Source of the DNA: Agrobacterium tumefaciens
GTDB lineage: Bacteria > Pseudomonadota > Alphaproteobacteria > Rhizobiales > Rhizobiaceae
NCBI GenBank assembly: GCA_025560025.1
Contig: CP048485.1
Location: 2,510,501 to 2,574,500 of the forward strand
DNA: 64,000 nucleotides
Direction: 5' to 3'
Shown: positions 21,192-30,354 of the stretch, one piece after another
How the letters are laid out: each line of letters starts with the position of its first letter
How positions within the stretch are numbered: position 1 is the stretch's first letter
Position numbers and translations under genes: made by a program
Notes under the pieces: model-generated
Seen by the model: only the letters and a program-made list of their open reading frames with translations
Told to the model about the DNA's origin: nothing
Database searches by the model: none

Positions 21192-21820
21192 CCCATATCC
21201 CCCCAGCTCTTCAGCGAAACCCAGGTCTTGCGGTCCAGCCGGTACCATTCAACCGGCACCATGCCGCCCAGCGCCAGCGAACCGACCATGCCGGAGCCCT
21301 GGAACTGGAAACCGCACTTCTGGATGACGCGACGCGAGGGAATGTTGGTGACCCGGCAACGCGCATCGATCTGGTCGATTTCACGCGTGCGGAAGGCCAT
21401 GTCGATCAGCGCATGCGCAGCTTCCGTCATATAGCCCCGGTTCCAGTAGGGTTCCCCCAGCCAGTAACCGATCTCCAGCGTCTTTTCGTCTTCCTGGGGT
21501 TCCAGCGCGCAGCAGCCCAGAAACTCGCCATTGTCCATGCGGGTAATCGCATAGACGCACTTGCCAATCTCGCCAGCTTTGGTGCGTCGCACGAAGTCCG
21601 CGGCGTCTTTGGCCGTGTACGGGTGCGGCATACGCGACACCATGGTCGCGATATTGGCGTTGTTGGCAAGATGGGCAAGGGCGTCGATGTCTTCTTCGTG
21701 AGGCTTGCGTAAAACCAGCCTCTGCGACAGTAAAACGGGGCAATCGCTCCTCGACCGATCGGGCCTCGGCCGTTCCTCGGGTGACCGTGATTGGTCAACC
21801 CTCAACAATTCAGCTTGCAT
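21188..21820 (-). CDS. GNAT N-acetyltransferase (RimJ/RimL-like), upstream copy
   Basis: Acyltransferase of 210 residues with the RimJ/RimL layout: SQRLVLRKPHEED near residue 32, the CoA-binding GEPYWNRGYMTEA near 125, and IPSRRVIQKCGF near 162. A strong AAGGAGGG lies just upstream of the ATG. The gene begins 26 nt after the T-tract of an intrinsic terminator, leaving no room for a promoter between them. Its location between rpmA and obgE, normally adjacent genes, suggests insertion of a GNAT pair into a ribosomal-protein locus. The substrate is unknown. Confidence 0.85.
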   Translation of the reverse strand: MQAELLRVDQSRSPEERPRPDRSRSDCPVLLSQRLVLRKPHEEDIDALAHLANNANIATMVSRMPHPYTAKDAADFVRRTKAGEIGKCVYAITRMDNGEFLGCCALEPQEDEKTLEIGYWLGEPYWNRGYMTEAAHALIDMAFRTREIDQIDARCRVTNIPSRRVIQKCGFQFQGSGMVGSLALGGMVPVEWYRLDRKTWVSLKSWGDMG

Positions 21821-21850
21821 GGTTCAGTCCCTCCTTGGGGTTAAAGAAAA

Positions 21851-21880
21851 AGGGGAGTTGGGTGGTGCCCCATCTCCCCT
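21851..21880 (-). terminator. Intrinsic terminator/attenuator between rpmA and the GNAT pair
   Basis: Read on the minus strand, AGGGGAG-A-TGGG pairs with CCCA-A-CTCCCCT (one mismatch, 5-nt loop) and is followed by TTTTT. It ends rplU-rpmA transcription or acts as an attenuator for the acetyltransferase genes that begin 26 nt after its T-tract. Confidence 0.8.
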
Positions 21881-21951
21881 GTTTTCTTGACTGAACCTGA
21901 TACGTCTCAGCCGGGTCGATGGGACACCGGCTGCATATGACGCTTACCGGC

Positions 21952-22221
21952 TTATTCTGCGGCTTCCGCTTTCGGAGCCACGGATACGAACACGCGGCCA
22001 TTGGCCTTCGTGCGGAAGTTCACGTTACCTGCGGTTAGTGCGAAAATCGTGTGGTCCTTGCCGATGCCGACATTGGCGCCCGGATGCCACTGCGTGCCGC
22101 GCTGACGCAGAATAATGTTGCCTGGAATGACGGCTTCGCCGCCGAACTTCTTCACGCCAAGGCGCTTGGATTCGGAATCGCGACCGTTACGCGAGGAACC
22201 GCCAGCTTTTTTGTGTGCCAT
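21952..22221 (-). CDS. rpmA: 50S ribosomal protein bL27
   Basis: Ribosomal protein of 89 residues whose N-terminus reaches the peptidyl-transferase centre. It begins directly with [16 protein letters not shown], without the cleavable N-terminal extension seen in Firmicutes. It has the conserved GVKKFGGE and [10 protein letters not shown] segments and a short Ala/Glu-rich tail. It lies 40 nt downstream of rplU, the universal pairing. Confidence 0.98.
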
Positions 22222-22261
22222 TGGAGTTCTCCTTTAAACCTTGTTTCCCGTGTCGCGCCGA

Positions 22262-22576
22262 TCAGGCAGCAACGATGTCCGTGATGCGGACGACAGTGTG
22301 ATGCTGACGATGGCCGCGCGAACGCTTGGAGTTCTGACGACGACGCTTCTTGAAGGCGATGACCTTCTTGCCGCGATTGTGCTCGACAACTTCAGCCTTG
22401 ACGATGGCGCCCTTGACAAAGGGTGCACCGAACTTGGCGTCGGCGCCTTCGCCAACAACGAGAACTTCGGTGAATTCTACAGTTGCGCCTGCCTCTGCTT
22501 CCAGCTTTTCGATGGTCAGCACGGCGTCGGCCGCTACGCGGTACTGCTTACCGCCGGTCTTGATGACTGCGAACAT
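22262..22576 (-). CDS. rplU: 50S ribosomal protein bL21
   Basis: 23S rRNA-binding protein of 104 residues starting [14 protein letters not shown] and carrying the basic [16 protein letters not shown] segment near residue 77. It is the first gene of the rplU-rpmA unit, with a candidate promoter about 180 nt upstream. The long untranslated leader (22577-22750) could hold autoregulatory structure, but I did not recognise a known leader motif. Confidence 0.98.
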   Translation of the reverse strand: MFAVIKTGGKQYRVAADAVLTIEKLEAEAGATVEFTEVLVVGEGADAKFGAPFVKGAIVKAEVVEHNRGKKVIAFKKRRRQNSKRSRGHRQHHTVVRITDIVAA

Positions 22577-22753
22577 TTTTTATCCTTTCATGTTCGTTCC
22601 GGCTCTGCCCGCATATGCAAGCTGGCCGTCTTTTTATCAGTCGGAGTAGCGGAAATCCGTCAGGACTGAATGCCCCTTTGAATGTCTGCCGGTGAAGCCG
22701 CCTTTTGAGGGGCGGAATAAACAGAAGGCGCACTACGCCATCAATTTGGGTGC

Positions 22754-22782
22754 CGATTACGCGAGACGTCCGTTTATGTCAA
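22754..22782 (-). promoter_or_regulatory. Candidate sigma70 promoter of rplU-rpmA
   Basis: On the minus strand, a perfect TTGACA (22782-22777), a 17-nt spacer and TAATCG (22759-22754) lie upstream of rplU, facing away from the zincin gene at 22907. Confidence 0.6.
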
Positions 22783-22906
22783 GATGACGACGGCTTGAAA
22801 AGTAACTGTAACGCCAAGAATTTCATGCTTTTTCGGCAGGTGAAGCAGTCGGGTCTCGAAATTTGCGCAGCAAGTGTTTATATGGGCCTTCCAACAAGGA
22901 GCAGAA

Positions 22907-23347
22907 ATGGCCCGCATAGACCAGACCGACGATTGGCGGGACCGCCATGCGCCGACACTTTCCGCCTTCGAGTCGCTTGCGATCGAGGCATATGGCCACC
23001 TGCCAGAAGAATTCCGCGCCTTAACGAAGGATCTCATCATCGAGATCGCCGATTTTCCGACCGATGACGTGTTCGAAGACATGGCGCTCGAAACACCCTT
23101 CGATCTTCTCGGACTGTTCGAAGGACGCGGCATCTCCGAACGTTTCACCATGGAAACGGGCGAGATGGTGAACCGCATCACGCTTTATCGTCGCCCCATT
23201 CTCGACTACTGGGCCGAGAACGAGGAAACGCTGGGCGATATCATCACCCATGTCCTCATCCACGAGATCGGCCATCATTTCGGCCTTTCAGATGATGACA
23301 TGGAGCGGATCGAGGAAAGCGCTGACGAGGCCGCTGCCGAACGTTAA
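22907..23347 (+). CDS. Zincin-like metallopeptidase family protein (former DUF1025)
   Basis: Cytoplasmic protein of 146 residues with no signal peptide. The minimal zinc-protease motif HExxHxxGxxD is complete: His119, Glu120, His123, Gly126, Asp129. The fold matches the small MMP-like zincins common in actinobacteria and alphaproteobacteria, whose substrates are unknown. AAGGAG 6 nt upstream fixes the ATG at 22907. It is divergent from rplU and convergent with a small minus-strand gene. Confidence 0.85.
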   Translation: MARIDQTDDWRDRHAPTLSAFESLAIEAYGHLPEEFRALTKDLIIEIADFPTDDVFEDMALETPFDLLGLFEGRGISERFTMETGEMVNRITLYRRPILDYWAENEETLGDIITHVLIHEIGHHFGLSDDDMERIEESADEAAAER

Positions 23348-23352
23348 AAAGA

Positions 23353-23378
23353 CCGGCACCGAAAAACTACGGTGCCGG
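23353..23378 (-). terminator. Intrinsic terminator shared by the zincin gene and the 63-aa gene
   Basis: A perfect 9-bp stem CCGGCACCG/CGGTGCCGG with an 8-nt loop. The minus-strand exit carries TCTTTTT, so it is a clear intrinsic terminator for the small minus-strand gene; the plus-strand exit has no T-run. Confidence 0.8.
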
Positions 23379-23389
23379 CCCTCAAGCCA

Positions 23390-23581
23390 CTAGTGGTCGC
23401 GTCTCATTGAAAGCGCAATCGTCTCGCTGCCCACAAGACGTTTGCGCTTGATCACTTCGTTAACCCGCCCTGGGTTTACACCGTAAGAAGCTGCAATGTG
23501 GTGCTGAAACTCGCCACCCCAGTACCGCAACCAGATTTCTACCGCGTCCTTTTCGGTCAATTTATAAGACTGTTGATGCAT
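23390..23581 (-). CDS. Small helix-turn-helix-like protein, 63 aa
   Basis: A small basic protein. Residues about 28-50 (EFQHHIAASYGVNPGRVNEV) have the spacing of a helix-turn-helix with a recognition helix, as in short alphaproteobacterial or phage-type regulators. I recall similar small proteins of this type but no studied function. AGGAC precedes the ATG by 8 nt, and an intrinsic terminator lies 11 nt after the stop, supporting a real one-gene unit. The upstream flank is AT-rich compared with the rest of the window. Regulatory function is inference. Confidence 0.7.
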   Translation of the reverse strand: MHQQSYKLTEKDAVEIWLRYWGGEFQHHIAASYGVNPGRVNEVIKRKRLVGSETIALSMRRDH

Positions 23582-24023
23582 ATGATTGTCCTGTTAGGTT
23601 TCAACCTTGGACAAACTTGACAGAAGAGTCTGTGAGCGTATTTTGCTCCGTGTATATGCTGATCCGCAAGCTTTCTAAGGTATTGTGGTTTCGACACGGA
23701 GCCGAGGTTGCACCCTCGGCTTTGTCGTGCCAGCTCAGAGACCGCCCCCGAGCTGGTAAATATATGTTGGGACTCAATATTTTGAGTCAAGCTTAGGGCG
23801 CTGCGCCGTATCTGTTCACTTTATGTACAACGGCAATTTCATCTCAAGACACAATGAGATTTGCAATTTTTATTATTTAGAAACATACACTTAATGTATT
23901 TTCGAACATTTCGAACAAGGGCTGTAAATAATACGCCGTAATATTCGTTTTGGCTCAGTAACAAACAAGAAGATCGAGAGAATCAGATCGACGGACCCGA
24001 ATCACTCGATTTTCTACCTAAAA
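23582..24023. other. AT-rich intergenic region without a convincing gene
   Basis: About 440 nt, clearly more AT-rich than its surroundings. It holds a 7-bp hairpin GCCGAGG/CCTCGGC followed by TTTG (23701-23720), a palindrome around ATACACTTAATGTAT (23885-23899) and tandem TTCGAACA copies (23901-23908 and 23910-23917). Long reading frames here have no coding character. A small RNA or the promoter of the 63-aa gene could lie here; neither can be shown by eye. Confidence 0.6.
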
Positions 24024-24230
24024 TCACTGCTCGCCGAGCTTCATATCCGGATGGTATTCTTTGCCCTCGACCACCTTGGTCACGGCCTGGCCGCAATGCA
24101 TCACGCCGCTTGCGGCGTTGAAGGCGTAGCTCGGCGAACCGGCAAGCTCCCATCCCTTGTTCAGCGCCTCGGTGACCCGATGGCAGAACTTCGAGTCATC
24201 GGGACCGGTTATGAAACGATAGACCTTCAC
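24024..24230 (-). CDS. DUF1737 domain protein, 68 aa
   Basis: A small soluble protein in which one DUF1737 domain takes up the whole length (VYRFITGPDDSKFCHRVTEALNKGW onset, abbreviated here to its first motif VYRFITGPDD, then WELAGSPSY). No function is known for the family. Its ATG overlaps the stop of the preceding CitE-like gene by 4 nt (ATGA), so the two are translated together. It is the last gene of its unit. Confidence 0.8.
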   Translation of the reverse strand: MKVYRFITGPDDSKFCHRVTEALNKGWELAGSPSYAFNAASGVMHCGQAVTKVVEGKEYHPDMKLGEQ

Positions 24231-25138
24231 GTCTTTTTTGCCTTTCTCTGTGCGATGATATCGGCCATGGCGACCAGCCTCTCGGCCTGCCCCACATGCA
24301 GCCGTTCGATCATCCGCCCGTTCATGTTGATGACGTTCAATTCCATAGATTCAGGTTTTGCGAAAGCGGCAATAATCTCTCTCGCATCCGCAACAGCGGC
24401 ATAATCTGGCGCAAAGCGCCGATTGGCCGGTTCGATCTGTGCCGGGTGGATCAGCATCTTGCCATCGAACCCCATGGCGCGACCCTGTTCGCATTCACTG
24501 TCAAAAGCTGCAATGTCTCGAAAATCGTTGGACACGCTGTCGATGACATCAAGGCCATAGGCGCGGGCGGCGAGCACCACCTGCATCATCCAGGGTACGA
24601 GATAAGTTCGCCCGGGGAGGGCTGGAACACGCGTTTCCTTGCGCAGATCATTCAGGCCGATGACAAAGGCGGCAAGCCGCGCATCCGGCGTGTGGGCAGC
24701 GTCGGCGACGGAGGCGGCGTTCAAAACACCGAGCGGCGTCTCAATCATTGCCCAGATTTTCAGGTCCTGGGGCGCATCGGCCTCCGCCAGAAGGTCGGCT
24801 ACATCATGAATATCTGCGGGCTGCTCCACCTTCGGCAGTAAAACCGCATCCGGCCGGCAGGAAAGCACAAGCTTCAAATCCGCCGCCCCATCAGGCGTGG
24901 AAAGCGGATTGATACGGATAATGGTCTCGCGTCCGGCAAATGGCGCGTCCGAAAAAAGCCTGCTGAGATTTTCCCGCGCTGCGCCCTTCATCTCCGGCGC
25001 GACGGAATCCTCGAGATCAAGGATTACCCCATCACAATCGAGATCGCGGATTTTTTCGAGCGCTCTGGCATTGATGGCCGGAACCGACAGCAGCGAACGG
25101 CGCGGTCTCACAAGAATATTTCCGAAAAAATTAGTCAT
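24227..25138 (-). CDS. HpcH/HpaI aldolase / citrate-lyase-beta-like protein
   Basis: A TIM-barrel CoA-ester lyase-type enzyme of 303 residues. It has the N-terminal RRSLLSVPA segment, the ILDLEDSVAP motif (Mg-binding acid near residue 43), an Arg-containing IRINPLSTPDG loop near 85 and GFDGKMLIHPAQI near 225. Relatives cleave or hydrolyse citryl-, malyl- or methylmalyl-CoA; the exact substrate cannot be told from the sequence. It is not with citrate lyase alpha or gamma subunits, so a stand-alone CLYBL- or Mcl-like enzyme is more likely than true citrate lyase. Confidence 0.85.
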   Translation of the reverse strand: MTNFFGNILVRPRRSLLSVPAINARALEKIRDLDCDGVILDLEDSVAPEMKGAARENLSRLFSDAPFAGRETIIRINPLSTPDGAADLKLVLSCRPDAVLLPKVEQPADIHDVADLLAEADAPQDLKIWAMIETPLGVLNAASVADAAHTPDARLAAFVIGLNDLRKETRVPALPGRTYLVPWMMQVVLAARAYGLDVIDSVSNDFRDIAAFDSECEQGRAMGFDGKMLIHPAQIEPANRRFAPDYAAVADAREIIAAFAKPESMELNVINMNGRMIERLHVGQAERLVAMADIIAQRKAKKT

Positions 25139-25247
25139 GCCGCACTTGTGTCAAGCTTTTGTGACATCTGCAACCTGACAATCCACCGAATCCTCTTGCA
25201 AGCCGGAAGAAGAAGGCCCACATTCGTCTGGAAAGAAAGGTTGAATC

Positions 25248-25478
25248 ATGCAAGGCATCCGTTCATTTTTCATAGCCGCCTCCGGCATCGCAATTCTGGC
25301 GATTGTCGCTCTTTTCACGGCGTCGCTCACTGTCGCTTTTATCGGCGTACTCGCCGTTCTTAGCGCTGCCCGTCTGCTTTCGGCGCGTCTGAAGCCGGCC
25401 CCCATTCCGGTCAAGCCCCGCAACCAGCGCGATATGCGTGTCTGGAACGACGGCAAAGGCACGATTATCGATCTCTGA
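25248..25478 (+). CDS. Small membrane protein, 76 aa, unknown function
   Basis: Residues about 8-45 form one or two hydrophobic segments rich in Ala, Ile and Val. A short basic cytoplasmic-type tail follows (LKPAPIPVKPRNQRD) and a soluble C-terminus ending IIDL. AAAGG lies shortly before the ATG. It is divergent from the CitE-like gene and upstream of leuD by 166 nt. I do not recognise a family; the coherent membrane segment plus ribosome site support it as real. Confidence 0.65.
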   Translation: MQGIRSFFIAASGIAILAIVALFTASLTVAFIGVLAVLSAARLLSARLKPAPIPVKPRNQRDMRVWNDGKGTIIDL

Positions 25479-25643
25479 GATCGTTTGATCCGGTCGAAAT
25501 GCGCGGGCGCCGCACGAGGCGTACCGAAGAACGCAGGTTTGCGCTTCTAAAGCGCCGAGTTTTGCAGTATTTCCCGGCAGAGAACATGCGGCAGATTTTG
25601 GCCAGTGCCGGATTTTGTTCAAGGGAAACACGGGAAGCGACAG

Positions 25644-26249
25644 ATGGAAAAGTTCACGAAGCTGACGGGCGTTGCGGCGCCCATGCCGGTTGTCAATATC
25701 GACACCGATATGATCATTCCGAAAGACTATCTGAAGACCATCAAGCGCACTGGCCTCGGAAAAGGCCTTTTCGCCGAGTCGCGCTATCTTGAGGATGGAT
25801 CGCCAAACCCGGATTTCGTGCTGAACAAACCCGCCTACCAGAACGCCCAGATCCTTGTCGCCGGCGACAATTTCGGTTGCGGCTCCTCGCGCGAACATGC
25901 GCCATGGGCGCTTCTCGATTTCGGCATCCGCTGCGTGATCTCCACCAGCTTCGCCGATATCTTCTATAATAACTGTTTCAAGAACGGCATCCTGCCGATC
26001 GTCGTCAGCCCCGAGAACCTCGAAAAGCTGCTGGACGACGCGTCGCGCGGATCGAACGCCGTTCTCTCCGTCGATCTGGAAAGTCAGGAAATCAGCGGCC
26101 CCGATGGCGGCACGATCACCTTCGAGATCGATGAATTCAAGCGTCACTGCATGCTGAACGGTCTTGATGATATCGGCCTGACGCTCGAGCATTCCGGCGC
26201 CATCGACACGTTCGAAAAGGCAAATGCTTCGGTCCGCCCCTGGGCCTGA
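25644..26249 (+). CDS. leuD: 3-isopropylmalate dehydratase small subunit LeuD
   Basis: Isomerises 2- to 3-isopropylmalate with the LeuC subunit, in leucine synthesis. Its 201 residues have the swivel-domain fold with [13 protein letters not shown] near the N-terminus and [17 protein letters not shown] near residue 70. The start at 25644 (MEKFTKL) follows the family; the frame is open 13 codons further. leuC is not in the window. A strong terminator follows, so leuB downstream is transcribed separately. Confidence 0.95.
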   Translation: MEKFTKLTGVAAPMPVVNIDTDMIIPKDYLKTIKRTGLGKGLFAESRYLEDGSPNPDFVLNKPAYQNAQILVAGDNFGCGSSREHAPWALLDFGIRCVISTSFADIFYNNCFKNGILPIVVSPENLEKLLDDASRGSNAVLSVDLESQEISGPDGGTITFEIDEFKRHCMLNGLDDIGLTLEHSGAIDTFEKANASVRPWA

Positions 26250-26268
26250 TCACATTTCCGCTCTTCAA

Positions 26269-26308
26269 AAAAGCCGATCCCGTACCAAACAGTACCGGAT
26301 CGGCTTTT
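26269..26308 (+). terminator. Intrinsic terminator between leuD and leuB
   Basis: The stem AAAAGCCGATCC/GGATCGGCTTTT continues past one mismatch by GTAC/GTAC and has a short A-rich loop. It starts 19 nt after the leuD stop and ends in TTTT. Confidence 0.8.
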
Positions 26309-26471
26309 GCTTTGCTTGAAAAGCCCTTGAGGCGGAGATAAGAAGCCTCCGATCCCGTCCGGCTGCGACACGATTTGCCATGTGCAGGACGGAATGAGTT
26401 TGACGCCGCGCTCGCCGCAATCGAAAACCCTTCAGGATGTTTTTCGGCGCGCCGCCCAAGGAGGGTTTCTC

Positions 26472-27584
26472 ATGACAGTCCGTTCGCTTTTCCTGCTGCC
26501 CGGTGACGGTATCGGCCCCGAAGCCATGGCCGAAGTTCGCAAGCTGATCGATTATATGAACAGCGCGCACAATGCCGGCTTCACCGTCTCGGAAGGCCTG
26601 GTCGGCGGCTCTGCCTATGACGCCCATGGCGTGGCGATTTCCGATGCGGATATGGAAAAGGCGCTTGCCGCCGATGCGATCCTGTTCGGCGCCGTCGGGG
26701 GCCCGAAATGGGATGGCGTCCCCTACGAGCACCGCCCGGAAGCCGGTCTGCTGCGTCTGCGCAAGGATCTCGAGCTTTTCGCCAACCTGCGCCCCGCCAT
26801 CTGCTACCCGGCGCTCGCCGCCGCCTCTTCGCTGAAGCCGGAACTGGTCGAAGGTCTCGATATCCTCATCGTCCGCGAGCTGACGGGCGGCGTTTATTTC
26901 GGTGAACCGAAGCAGATCATCGATCTCGGCAACGGCCAGAAGCGCGGCATCGACACGCAGATTTACGACACTTTCGAGATCGAGCGCATCGCCAGCGTGG
27001 CTTTCGAACTGGCCCGAACCCGCGACAACCGCGTCTGCTCGATGGAAAAGCGCAACGTGATGAAGTCAGGCGTTCTGTGGAACCAGGTGGTCACCGAAAC
27101 TCACGCCGCCAAGTTTAGGGATGTTCAGCTGGAACATATGCTGGCCGATGCCGGCGGCATGCAGCTGGTGCGCAAGCCCAAGCAGTTCGACGTGATCGTC
27201 ACCGACAACCTCTTCGGCGACATGCTCTCCGACGTCGCCGCCATGCTGACCGGCTCGCTCGGCATGCTGCCATCCGCTTCGCTCGGCGCTCCTGACGCCA
27301 AGACCGGCAAGCGCAAGGCCATGTATGAGCCGGTACACGGTTCGGCCCCTGACATCGCCGGCAAGGGCATCGCCAACCCCATCGCCATGATCGCGTCCTT
27401 CGCCATGTGCCTGCGTTACTCGTTCAATATGGTGGATGAGGCAACGAAACTCGAAGCAGCGATCGCAAACGTGCTCGACAAGGGCATCCGCACCGCCGAC
27501 ATCATGGCCGAGGGCAGCCGCCAGGTCGGCACCTCCGAAATGGGTGATGCGGTTCTCGCCGAATTCAAGGCGCTTTCGGCGTAA
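26472..27584 (+). CDS. leuB: 3-isopropylmalate dehydrogenase LeuB
   Basis: NAD-dependent oxidative decarboxylation of 3-isopropylmalate to 4-methyl-2-oxopentanoate (2-oxoisocaproate). It has 370 residues, with [12 protein letters not shown] at the N-terminus, [12 protein letters not shown] near 140 and the late [18 protein letters not shown] motif. The ATG at 26472 has AAGGAGG about 7 nt upstream. The last 20 nt overlap, tail to tail, the 3' end of the peroxidase gene on the other strand, so the two transcripts must overlap. Confidence 0.97.
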   Translation: MTVRSLFLLPGDGIGPEAMAEVRKLIDYMNSAHNAGFTVSEGLVGGSAYDAHGVAISDADMEKALAADAILFGAVGGPKWDGVPYEHRPEAGLLRLRKDLELFANLRPAICYPALAAASSLKPELVEGLDILIVRELTGGVYFGEPKQIIDLGNGQKRGIDTQIYDTFEIERIASVAFELARTRDNRVCSMEKRNVMKSGVLWNQVVTETHAAKFRDVQLEHMLADAGGMQLVRKPKQFDVIVTDNLFGDMLSDVAAMLTGSLGMLPSASLGAPDAKTGKRKAMYEPVHGSAPDIAGKGIANPIAMIASFAMCLRYSFNMVDEATKLEAAIANVLDKGIRTADIMAEGSRQVGTSEMGDAVLAEFKALSA

Positions 27585-28815
27585 CGCTCGACGAAACCGG
27601 TTGGGCAGGCGGTACCTTTGCCTGCCCATCTTCCTTCGGCAGAAGATGCTCGTATCTTTTGTCAGTCAGCGTCTTCAGAAAGGCGACGATGGCATCCACA
27701 CGCTTGTCGTCCAGCGCCGGCGCGGATGTCAGTTCCGCCATGGCGATATTTTCAGGCACTTCCGGCGCATCCCACGTCTTGCCCGTTTCCGGGTTGATCT
27801 GGCGGCTCGGCTTCTTGCTTTTATATTTCACATAAAACAGCACCACCGTGCGCAAATCCTTGAACACGCCATTGTGCATGTAAGGACCGGTGACGGCGAC
27901 ATTGCGCAGCGTTGGCACCTTGAACTTGCCACGCTGGGCGGTATCGCCGGCAACTTCAGGATTTTGCGCCAGCCCCAGATCGACCGCGCCCGGCTTGGAG
28001 CCGTTCACGGCCCGAACCGATATATTGGCGGGAACGCCGATATTGAAATATTTGTGGTTGGTGAAGAGGCCGTCTTCCAGGCCCTTGGCGCCGCGGATTT
28101 CGTGGCAGGTATTGCAATTGGTGAATTGCGTCGAGGAGATCAGAACCCGACCCAGCTCTTCCTGATCGGTCAGCTTCTCCTCGCCGCGCAGGAAGCGGTC
28201 ATATTTGGAATCGAAGGTGGAGAACTCATCCGAGCGCTCAAAGCTCGCCAGCGCCTTCGTCATCGCGGCATAGGCGGTGTCGTCGCTCGCAAAAACATCC
28301 TTGCCGAACTGCGTGCCGAAAGCCGCGACATAATCCGGGTTTTCCCTGAGCCGTTTGACGACCGAGGCCTTGTCCGGCATGCCCATTTCGAGGGGATTGA
28401 GCGGCGGACCACCCGCCTGATCTTCCAGAAGAGAGGCGCGGCCATCCCAGAACTGCCCGCCGACATATTCTCCCGCCGCATTCCTGCCGAAAGGCGGCGT
28501 GAAGCGGGCATAAGCTGCAGTGGGCGCGTTGCGGTCGCCCAGTGAAATGCCGTCATCGCCGAGCGATACGTCCCGCCCGACCTTATCGCTCTCCCGTGCA
28601 TCGGAAAAACCGGCGGCCTGCATGTGGCAGGTGGAACAGGCCATGGTGCGGTTCATCGAAAGACTGGGATCGTCGAAAAGCGCCGCACCGAGCTTTTCCA
28701 GCGTCGCATAGTCTTCACCGCCGTGGGCAGCCATACCATCGACACCGGTGCCCAAGGGGGCCAGCAGAATGGATGCGGCAAGAGCAGCGGAGACAAAAAA
28801 TCCGGGTTTCATCAT
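27565..28815 (-). CDS. Di-haem cytochrome c peroxidase (CcpA/MauG family)
   Basis: Periplasmic enzyme of about 416 residues with a signal peptide (hydrophobic stretch about 5-25). Two c-type haem sites are visible: CSTCH at 60-64 and CNTCH near 245. The late [19 protein letters not shown] segment is typical of bacterial di-haem peroxidases. The family reduces hydrogen peroxide using cytochrome c or, in MauG, oxidises a protein substrate; no methylamine dehydrogenase genes are nearby, so peroxidase is favoured. The MM start at 28815 (or 28812) is chosen because it begins the signal peptide, although the ribosome site is weak. Confidence 0.88.
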   Translation of the reverse strand: MMKPGFFVSAALAASILLAPLGTGVDGMAAHGGEDYATLEKLGAALFDDPSLSMNRTMACSTCHMQAAGFSDARESDKVGRDVSLGDDGISLGDRNAPTAAYARFTPPFGRNAAGEYVGGQFWDGRASLLEDQAGGPPLNPLEMGMPDKASVVKRLRENPDYVAAFGTQFGKDVFASDDTAYAAMTKALASFERSDEFSTFDSKYDRFLRGEEKLTDQEELGRVLISSTQFTNCNTCHEIRGAKGLEDGLFTNHKYFNIGVPANISVRAVNGSKPGAVDLGLAQNPEVAGDTAQRGKFKVPTLRNVAVTGPYMHNGVFKDLRTVVLFYVKYKSKKPSRQINPETGKTWDAPEVPENIAMAELTSAPALDDKRVDAIVAFLKTLTDKRYEHLLPKEDGQAKVPPAQPVSSSVTPKAP

Positions 28816-29037
28816 CGGTAGGCACGCTCGATATAAATGCGCGAGAGCAGGTTCGGACCGGGACATATGAAGCGGCTTTCGGTCCTGCTGCACTTCACCG
28901 AACATGGATCACGGGAGATAACTCCGCTCTTCCATGCCCTATAAAGAAATCTATAGCACTTTCCCGTGATCGAGGCCTACAAACTTTCGCAGCTTGGTCC
29001 ACTTTGCCGCAGGTCAACGGACCACGCCGGGAAACGA

Positions 29038-30354
29038 TCAACCGCCTCTGGCGATGGCGTGGAAAAAGGTACCCGAGACAAAACCTCTTCTGCCACCGGA
29101 TGGCCCGAGCGGACGACCCTGCCCGTCAGCAATCTGGGCGAAAGGCTCATCGCGGCCGGCATCGGTAACCCGCGCATAGTGGAATTCATGGCCGCGCAGA
29201 ACATCCCCCACCGCGCCGAGCGGTCCGCTTGCCGCGATTGTTGCCTGCCGGTAGCCGAGATTCATCTTGCGCGTCGCAAAGCTGGTGGCATGCGACAGAA
29301 GCCCGGTCATGGCATGGGTCACGCCATCCGCATCTTCCAGCGCCTCGCCGAGCACCATGTAGCCGCCGCACTCGCCATGAACAGGCTTTGTCGCAGCAAA
29401 GCGGGCAACACCAGCCTTGAAACCAGCCGCATCCGCAAGCTTTCCGGCAAAAAGCTCGGGGTACCCTCCCGGCAGCCAGCAGATATCGCAGCTCCCGTCG
29501 GGTGCCTCATCCGCGAGCGGGGAAAACGGCACGATCTCGGCCCCGGCCGCCTGCCAATGCTTCCTGAGATGCGGATAAAGGAAAGTGAACGCCGCATCCT
29601 CTGCCAGCGCGATGCGCTGGCCGGGTGGTGCAATCGCCGCGTCCACCGAGCCGGAAGGCACATTTACCGGCGCGGCGAGTGAAAGCAGGGCATCGAGATC
29701 GATGGATTTTTCCATCGCATCCGCCAGCCGTTCGATATGCGCGTCGATTTCCGGATGTTCGCTGGCCTGCACCAGCCCCAGATGCCGTTCGGGCAGGATG
29801 AGCGACGGATCACGCAGCACGCAGCCGGCAACGGGAAGGCCGATTTTTTCGATGGCTTCCGTGCACAGCGTCCGGTGTCTTTCGCTGCCGGCCCGGTTCA
29901 GCACCGCAGCCGCCATGGTAACGGCCGGATCGTAGTGGGCAAAACCATGGGCGATAGCAGCGGCCGTCTGCGACTGGCCGGATACGTCGAGCACCAGCAG
30001 GACGGGAATGCCGAACAGCCGCGCCAGATCCGCCGCCGAACCCGTGCGATTTTCCGCAACCGGAATACCGTCGAACAGGCCCATGGCGCTTTCGATCAGA
30101 ACAAGCTCCGCATCCTCGGTCTGCTGCGAAAACAGGTGCCGCAGCAATTCCGGCCGCATGGCCCAGCTATCCAGATTGAGGCCGGCCGTGCCGGTGGCGA
30201 AGGCATGGAAACCGGGATCGATGTAGTCAGGCCCCGTCTTGATGCCGCGCACCTTGATACCGCGTCGGGCAAAGGCCCGGAGCAGGCCGATGGTCACGCT
30301 GGTCTTGCCGGAGCCCGAGCGCGGCGCACCGATGATGATCGCCCGCGCCGTCAT
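29038..30354 (-). CDS. cobB: Cobyrinic acid a,c-diamide synthase CobB
   Basis: Glutamine-dependent amidation of the a and c side chains; in the aerobic pathway the substrate is hydrogenobyrinic acid. It has 438 residues: an N-terminal P-loop synthetase domain (GAPRSGSGKTS at 9-19) and a C-terminal class I glutaminase domain with the nucleophilic Cys in HGECGGYMVLGE. Its ATG overlaps the cobA stop by 4 nt (ATGA). It is the last gene of the minus-strand cob series. Confidence 0.95.
   Translation of the reverse strand: MTARAIIIGAPRSGSGKTSVTIGLLRAFARRGIKVRGIKTGPDYIDPGFHAFATGTAGLNLDSWAMRPELLRHLFSQQTEDAELVLIESAMGLFDGIPVAENRTGSAADLARLFGIPVLLVLDVSGQSQTAAAIAHGFAHYDPAVTMAAAVLNRAGSERHRTLCTEAIEKIGLPVAGCVLRDPSLILPERHLGLVQASEHPEIDAHIERLADAMEKSIDLDALLSLAAPVNVPSGSVDAAIAPPGQRIALAEDAAFTFLYPHLRKHWQAAGAEIVPFSPLADEAPDGSCDICWLPGGYPELFAGKLADAAGFKAGVARFAATKPVHGECGGYMVLGEALEDADGVTHAMTGLLSHATSFATRKMNLGYRQATIAASGPLGAVGDVLRGHEFHYARVTDAGRDEPFAQIADGQGRPLGPSGGRRGFVSGTFFHAIARGG

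Noticed and set aside
22577..22750. Known ribosomal-protein leader (L21-type) before rplU
   Set aside because: No match to a leader motif I can recall; only a long leader and candidate promoter are visible.
23557..23790. 77-codon minus-strand frame in the AT-rich gap
   Set aside because: Overlaps the start of the 63-aa gene, crosses a hairpin and has no ribosome site or known motif.
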